Source: JAHFDS01 sp964593795
GTDB taxonomy: Bacteria; Myxococcota_A; Polyangia; JAHFDS01
NCBI GenBank assembly: GCA_964593795.1
Contig: CAZQJC010000222.1
Location: 13,286 to 77,285, forward strand
Reading direction: 5' to 3'
Length of the DNA stretch: 64,000 nt
The position numbers were made by a program, and so were the translations under genes. Positions within the stretch are counted from its first letter, which is position 1. The number at the start of each line of letters is the position of its first letter. A model generated the notes under the pieces. That model was not told the origin of the DNA, did no database searches, and saw only the letters and a list, made by a program, of their open reading frames with translations. Positions 60,712 to 64,000 of the stretch are shown one piece after another.

Positions 60712-60717
60712 GACCGC

Positions 60718-60746
60718 GGGATATCGGAATTGAAAGTCAAATTCAA
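60718..60746 (-). promoter_or_regulatory. Promoter of the zinc-ribbon HTH gene
   Basis: On the minus strand TTGAAT (60746-60741) and TATCCC (60723-60718) are 17 nt apart; GTG 60711 follows after six bases. The region is unusually AT-rich. The -10 is weak in its last base. Confidence 0.5.
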
Positions 60747-60832
60747 GTTAGAACGCGCCCGTCCGCGCCTTGCCCCCGATCCACAGGGCCCGCCGCCCCC
60801 TCCGCGGCGTCTCCACGGGGGATCGTACCGCG

Positions 60833-63800
60833 TCATCGGCCCGGGGCCTTCGCGCACACGCGCATGCCGAGCAGGAGCTCGGTCATCGACGGATCCGCGG
60901 TCGAGCGGTTGGCCGCGCGCGACGCGAACGCGTTGTAGTAGTAGGCCCCCCCGCGCACGACCGGCTGCGCGCCGCCGTCGATCCACTCGTAGGCGTTGCC
61001 GGCGAGGTCGTCGAGGCCGAAAGGGCTCGACGAATCGGGGTGGGAGCCGACCTCGTCGGGGCCCATCGCCTCGGGCAGGAAGCCGTAGGTGGCGTCGTGG
61101 TTCGCCTCGTCGGCCGCGAGCACGTCGCCGTGGGGGTACGCGCGATCGTCCGCACCGCGCGCGGCGCGCTCCCACTCGTGGTCCGTGCACAGTCGCGCGC
61201 CGGGGACGCGCCCCGAGCTCGCGAGCCAGCGCGTGTAGGTTCGCGCCTGCTCGAGCGTGATGCCGCCGACCGGCATGCGCCGCCAGTCCTGGGTCCGACG
61301 CAGCTTGCGGCCCGCGTACAGGATCGGCGCGCCCTCGATCGCGCGCAGCAGGGTCGAACCCGGTCGCATCGCCACGCTCCAGCGGTCGTCGGCTCGCTCG
61401 ACCGTGAGCTCGCCACGCACGACGCGCGCGCGCGGGAGCATCTTCGCGCGCTCGGCCGCGGGGAGGGCGTCGACGAAGGCCAGCCAGTCGGCGAACGTGA
61501 CCTCGTGCCGGCCGATGAGGTACCCGCCCGTGCGCACGGCGTGCTGCGGTTGCGTCTCCATGAACCGGCGGAGGTCGCCCTCCTCGGGCGCGCCATAGAG
61601 GAACCGGCCGGGAGGCACGTACACGAAGCCCTTCGGCACCTCGCCGGCGCGTGGCAGCGCGAGCGAGAGGGAGGTCTGCTCGCCGCGGCCGACGACGAAC
61701 GGGTAGCGCACCGGCTCGTGTCCGCTCGCGTGCGCGGTCAGGACGTACGACCCCTGTGGCAGGGCGGTGGCGCTTGGGCCGAGCTGCGCGGGCGCGGGGA
61801 CCTCCCTCCTTCGCTGCGCCCCGTCGCTCTCGTAGCGGAACAGCGCGAGCGTGCTGCCGGCGGGGGTCACGAGGGCCGTCACCTGGCCCGGGGCGTCCCA
61901 CGCGCGCCGCATCGCGCCATCCGCGTCGAACGGCGCGAGGCGGCTCAAGAGCTCGGGGATCGCCTCTCGCCGGTGGGTCCGCTCCGCGGCCTCGGCACGC
62001 GCGACGAGCGCCTCGCCCATGCGCTGCCGTGCGATCGCGCTCTCCGGCTCGAGCAGCAGGGCCCGGTCGAGGTGCTCTCCGGCCTGCACACGGAGCGCCT
62101 CGGACTCGCGCTCGAGCGCGAGCACCTCCGTCCAGGCGGCCTCGCCGCCGTCCTTGTCACGCGCGTCGAACCGGCCGAAGGCCTCCTTGCGGGCCGCCGC
62201 TGCTCGCTCCGCCACGCCGCGTGCGCGCTCGAGGGTGCCGCTCGCGGCCTCGAGCAGCGTGGCGACCGCGTCGTGCCGCGCGCGCGAGTCCTGCAGGCGG
62301 CTGCCCCCGTAGACCAGCAGCGAGACGATCGGCAGCGCCGCCACGACGGCGATGCGGCGCACGCTCCGGGCGAGGACCTTGCGGCGCGAGGCGCGCACGT
62401 AGGCCAGGTCCGTCGCGTCGAGCTCGCCCTCGAGGGCCGGCAGCTCGCGCAGGGAAGCCGACGGCAAGAGGAGCTCCTCGGGGCGCCCGAGGCGATCCCA
62501 GTCGGTCGCTGCGCGGTGGACGCGCTCCCACAGGAGGTGGTGCTCGGCGGTCTGCGCGATCCACTCGCGCAGGCTCGCCCACGCGGTCACGAGGGCTTCG
62601 TGCGCGAGCTCGTACGAGACCCCCGCCTCGGTGTCGCGCGCGACGATGAGTCGGGCGCGCACGAGCGCCTCGAGCACCGGGCGGCACTCCTCGTCCACGC
62701 CGAGCTCGGCGAGCAGGCGGCGCGCGCGCGTCCCTTCGTGCGTCACGAGCCGTGTGAGCACCCGCCGTGCGATCGGCCGCTGGCCGGGGAGCAGCGCCTC
62801 CACCGTGGCATCGCCGTGGCGCGCGAGGGCCCCCGCGACGCCGCCGATCCTGCGCAGCGCGTCCGCCGTGATGAGGTCGCGTCCCGCGTCCCGCGCATCC
62901 CAGAGCTGCGCCAGCGTGAACTGCAGGAGCGGGAGGCCCGACGCCGTCGCGACGGCGCCGGCCAGCTCGTCGACCAGGGCCGGCGACTCGAACGACACGC
63001 CCTTGCCGAGCGCGGGGCCAACGATGGCCTCGCGGATCCCCTCCGCGGTGAGCGGCCCGAGCAGGTAGAGCGCGACCCCGAGCAGCTCCCGCAGCGGCTC
63101 CAGCGCGAGCAGGCGCGTGAGGAAGTCTCCCCGCACCGTGGCGAGCACGCGGATCCCCGGCCCCTGGCTGGCCAGGCGGGCCAGCGCCTCGGCCGCGCGG
63201 GCGGCTTCTTCCGGGTCCGCGAGCGTGACGAGCTCCTCGAGCTGATCCACCAGCAGGACCAGGCCCTTGCCCTCCCCGTGCTGCTGGCGGAGCACGCGCC
63301 CGATCTCGGTGATCTCGTCGCGCAACTGGCTCTCGAGCTGGTCCGGTGTGGAAGAGACGTGGGTCGCGAGCGCGGCGCCGAGCACCGCCATCGGGTGCGG
63401 CCCCGGCACGATCGTGCGGACCTCCCACTGGCGGCCATCGGCCAGCGCCCCCTCGAGGATGCGCGGCAGCACGCCCGCGCGGCAGACCGACGACTTGCCG
63501 ACCCCCGAGTCACCGGCGACCACGACGAGCCCGCTCGTCCGCAGCCGCTCGAGCAACTCGCGGATCTCGCCGTCGCGGCCGAAGAACACGTCACGGTGCT
63601 CGGCCTCGAACGCGTGCAGCCCCCGGTACGGATTGCCGCTCGGCAGCGCACGATCGGGGCGAGGAGCCGCGAGGCGCTCGAGCGCGTCGCGCAGCTCCGC
63701 GGCCGACGGGAAGCGCTCCGATGGCTCCCGCGCGAGGCACCGATCGATCGCGTCCGCGAGCGCGGCCGGGAGGTCCGGCGCACGCTCCGCGACGGGCGGC

Positions 63801-64000
63801 GCGTCGAGGTGGCAGGCCATCTGCGCCAGGGTCTGCGTGTCGTGCGCGAGGTGCGGGGGCTGCCCCGTCGTGAGCTCGTACAGCAGCGCGCCGAGCGCGT
63901 ACACGTCGGTGCGCGCCGTCGCCGGCTCGCCGCGCCAGGCCTCGGGCGCCATGTAGAGCGGCGTGCCGAGCACCGCGCCCTCGCGCGTGAGCGCCATCAT
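60833..64000 (-). CDS. Ser/Thr kinase - STAND NTPase - FGE-sulfatase fusion, 5' end outside the window
   Basis: The visible 1055 residues begin inside a Hanks kinase just after the DFG motif (GTPLYMAPEAWRGE and later kinase helices), so the gene continues past the window edge. Next is a STAND-type NTPase with Walker A GDSGVGKSS (about 165) and Walker B VLLVDQLEEL, a winged-helix-like part (YELAHEALVTAW), a membrane segment (about 548-568), a helical region, a PEGA-like segment and a C-terminal FGE-sulfatase/SUMF1-type domain (about 785-1050, with VPPGRFLYG, GRHEVTFADWLAF, GNAYEWIDGG, VRGGAYYYN). Kinase-STAND-FGE layouts occur in myxobacteria and are thought to sense and signal; some STAND proteins act in phage defence. 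The role here is open. Confidence 0.88.
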   Translation of the reverse strand: MMALTREGAVLGTPLYMAPEAWRGEPATARTDVYALGALLYELTTGQPPHLAHDTQTLAQMACHLDAPPVAERAPDLPAALADAIDRCLAREPSERFPSAAELRDALERLAAPRPDRALPSGNPYRGLHAFEAEHRDVFFGRDGEIRELLERLRTSGLVVVAGDSGVGKSSVCRAGVLPRILEGALADGRQWEVRTIVPGPHPMAVLGAALATHVSSTPDQLESQLRDEITEIGRVLRQQHGEGKGLVLLVDQLEELVTLADPEEAARAAEALARLASQGPGIRVLATVRGDFLTRLLALEPLRELLGVALYLLGPLTAEGIREAIVGPALGKGVSFESPALVDELAGAVATASGLPLLQFTLAQLWDARDAGRDLITADALRRIGGVAGALARHGDATVEALLPGQRPIARRVLTRLVTHEGTRARRLLAELGVDEECRPVLEALVRARLIVARDTEAGVSYELAHEALVTAWASLREWIAQTAEHHLLWERVHRAATDWDRLGRPEELLLPSASLRELPALEGELDATDLAYVRASRRKVLARSVRRIAVVAALPIVSLLVYGGSRLQDSRARHDAVATLLEAASGTLERARGVAERAAAARKEAFGRFDARDKDGGEAAWTEVLALERESEALRVQAGEHLDRALLLEPESAIARQRMGEALVARAEAAERTHRREAIPELLSRLAPFDADGAMRRAWDAPGQVTALVTPAGSTLALFRYESDGAQRRREVPAPAQLGPSATALPQGSYVLTAHASGHEPVRYPFVVGRGEQTSLSLALPRAGEVPKGFVYVPPGRFLYGAPEEGDLRRFMETQPQHAVRTGGYLIGRHEVTFADWLAFVDALPAAERAKMLPRARVVRGELTVERADDRWSVAMRPGSTLLRAIEGAPILYAGRKLRRTQDWRRMPVGGITLEQARTYTRWLASSGRVPGARLCTDHEWERAARGADDRAYPHGDVLAADEANHDATYGFLPEAMGPDEVGSHPDSSSPFGLDDLAGNAYEWIDGGAQPVVRGGAYYYNAFASRAANRSTADPSMTELLLGMRVCAKAPGR

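Overview
The window looks like a chromosomal segment of a high-GC myxobacterium (phylum Myxococcota). The lineage pointers are a MYXO-CTERM-like tail, several large Ser/Thr protein kinases (one fused to STAND and FGE-sulfatase domains), an HD-GYP regulator, an AglZ/FrzS-like pseudo-receiver coiled-coil protein, and dense GC-rich coding on both strands. I saw no rRNA, tRNA, CRISPR array, insertion sequence or phage gene. The genus cannot be told from the sequence alone.

Layout. 1-18378 is mostly housekeeping and unknown genes: a large lipoprotein gene that looks like two genes joined in frame, an esterase, glmU, a GFA-fold protein, a kinase, an SCP2 protein, a CoA-transferase, tsaB, hflX, an HD-GYP regulator and a secreted protein. 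18472-40906 is a nearly complete type VI secretion system (T6SS) in two divergent halves. The minus half, read from the centre outwards, is hcp, terminator, tssE, tssF, tssG, clpV, tagH, a lipoprotein and a fused TssB/TssC-like gene. The plus half is tssJ, tssK, (an antisense thioesterase), tssL, tssM, tagF, tssA, tssB, tssC. The halves meet at 29139-29388, which contains a strikingly symmetric promoter-like site. 41034-48001 holds a zinc-ribbon kinase-like protein, the AglZ/FrzS-like protein and an ECF sigma/anti-sigma pair. 48149-58517 is mainly envelope and glycan genes: an outer-membrane protein, a PAP2 enzyme, an operon of AstA-like acyltransferase, glycosyltransferase, polysaccharide deacetylase and LPG-synthase-type membrane protein, a second deacetylase, ssb and three glycosyltransferase-type genes. 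58589-64000 has rseP, a cysteine-motif protein, a zinc-ribbon HTH protein and the 3' part of a kinase-STAND-FGE gene that runs off the window.

How it fits together. Twelve of the thirteen core T6SS components are present: membrane complex TssJ/L/M, baseplate TssE/F/G/K, sheath TssB/C, tube Hcp, cap TssA and unfoldase ClpV. VgrG (TssI), PAAR and any recognisable effector are absent. TagH (FHA domain), TagF and the neighbouring kinase-like protein suggest post-translational control.

The least expected item is a second, divergent sheath-like gene (18472-20097) that fuses a TssB-like N-terminus to a TssC-like body, next to an uncharacterised lipoprotein gene. A second pattern, not tied to any gene, is that at least seven genes have a TAnnnT hexamer only 5-8 nt before the start codon, six of them without a visible Shine-Dalgarno, suggesting frequent leaderless or near-leaderless transcripts. 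A third is that several intergenic gaps carry short tandem arrays with 6- or 7-bp periods.
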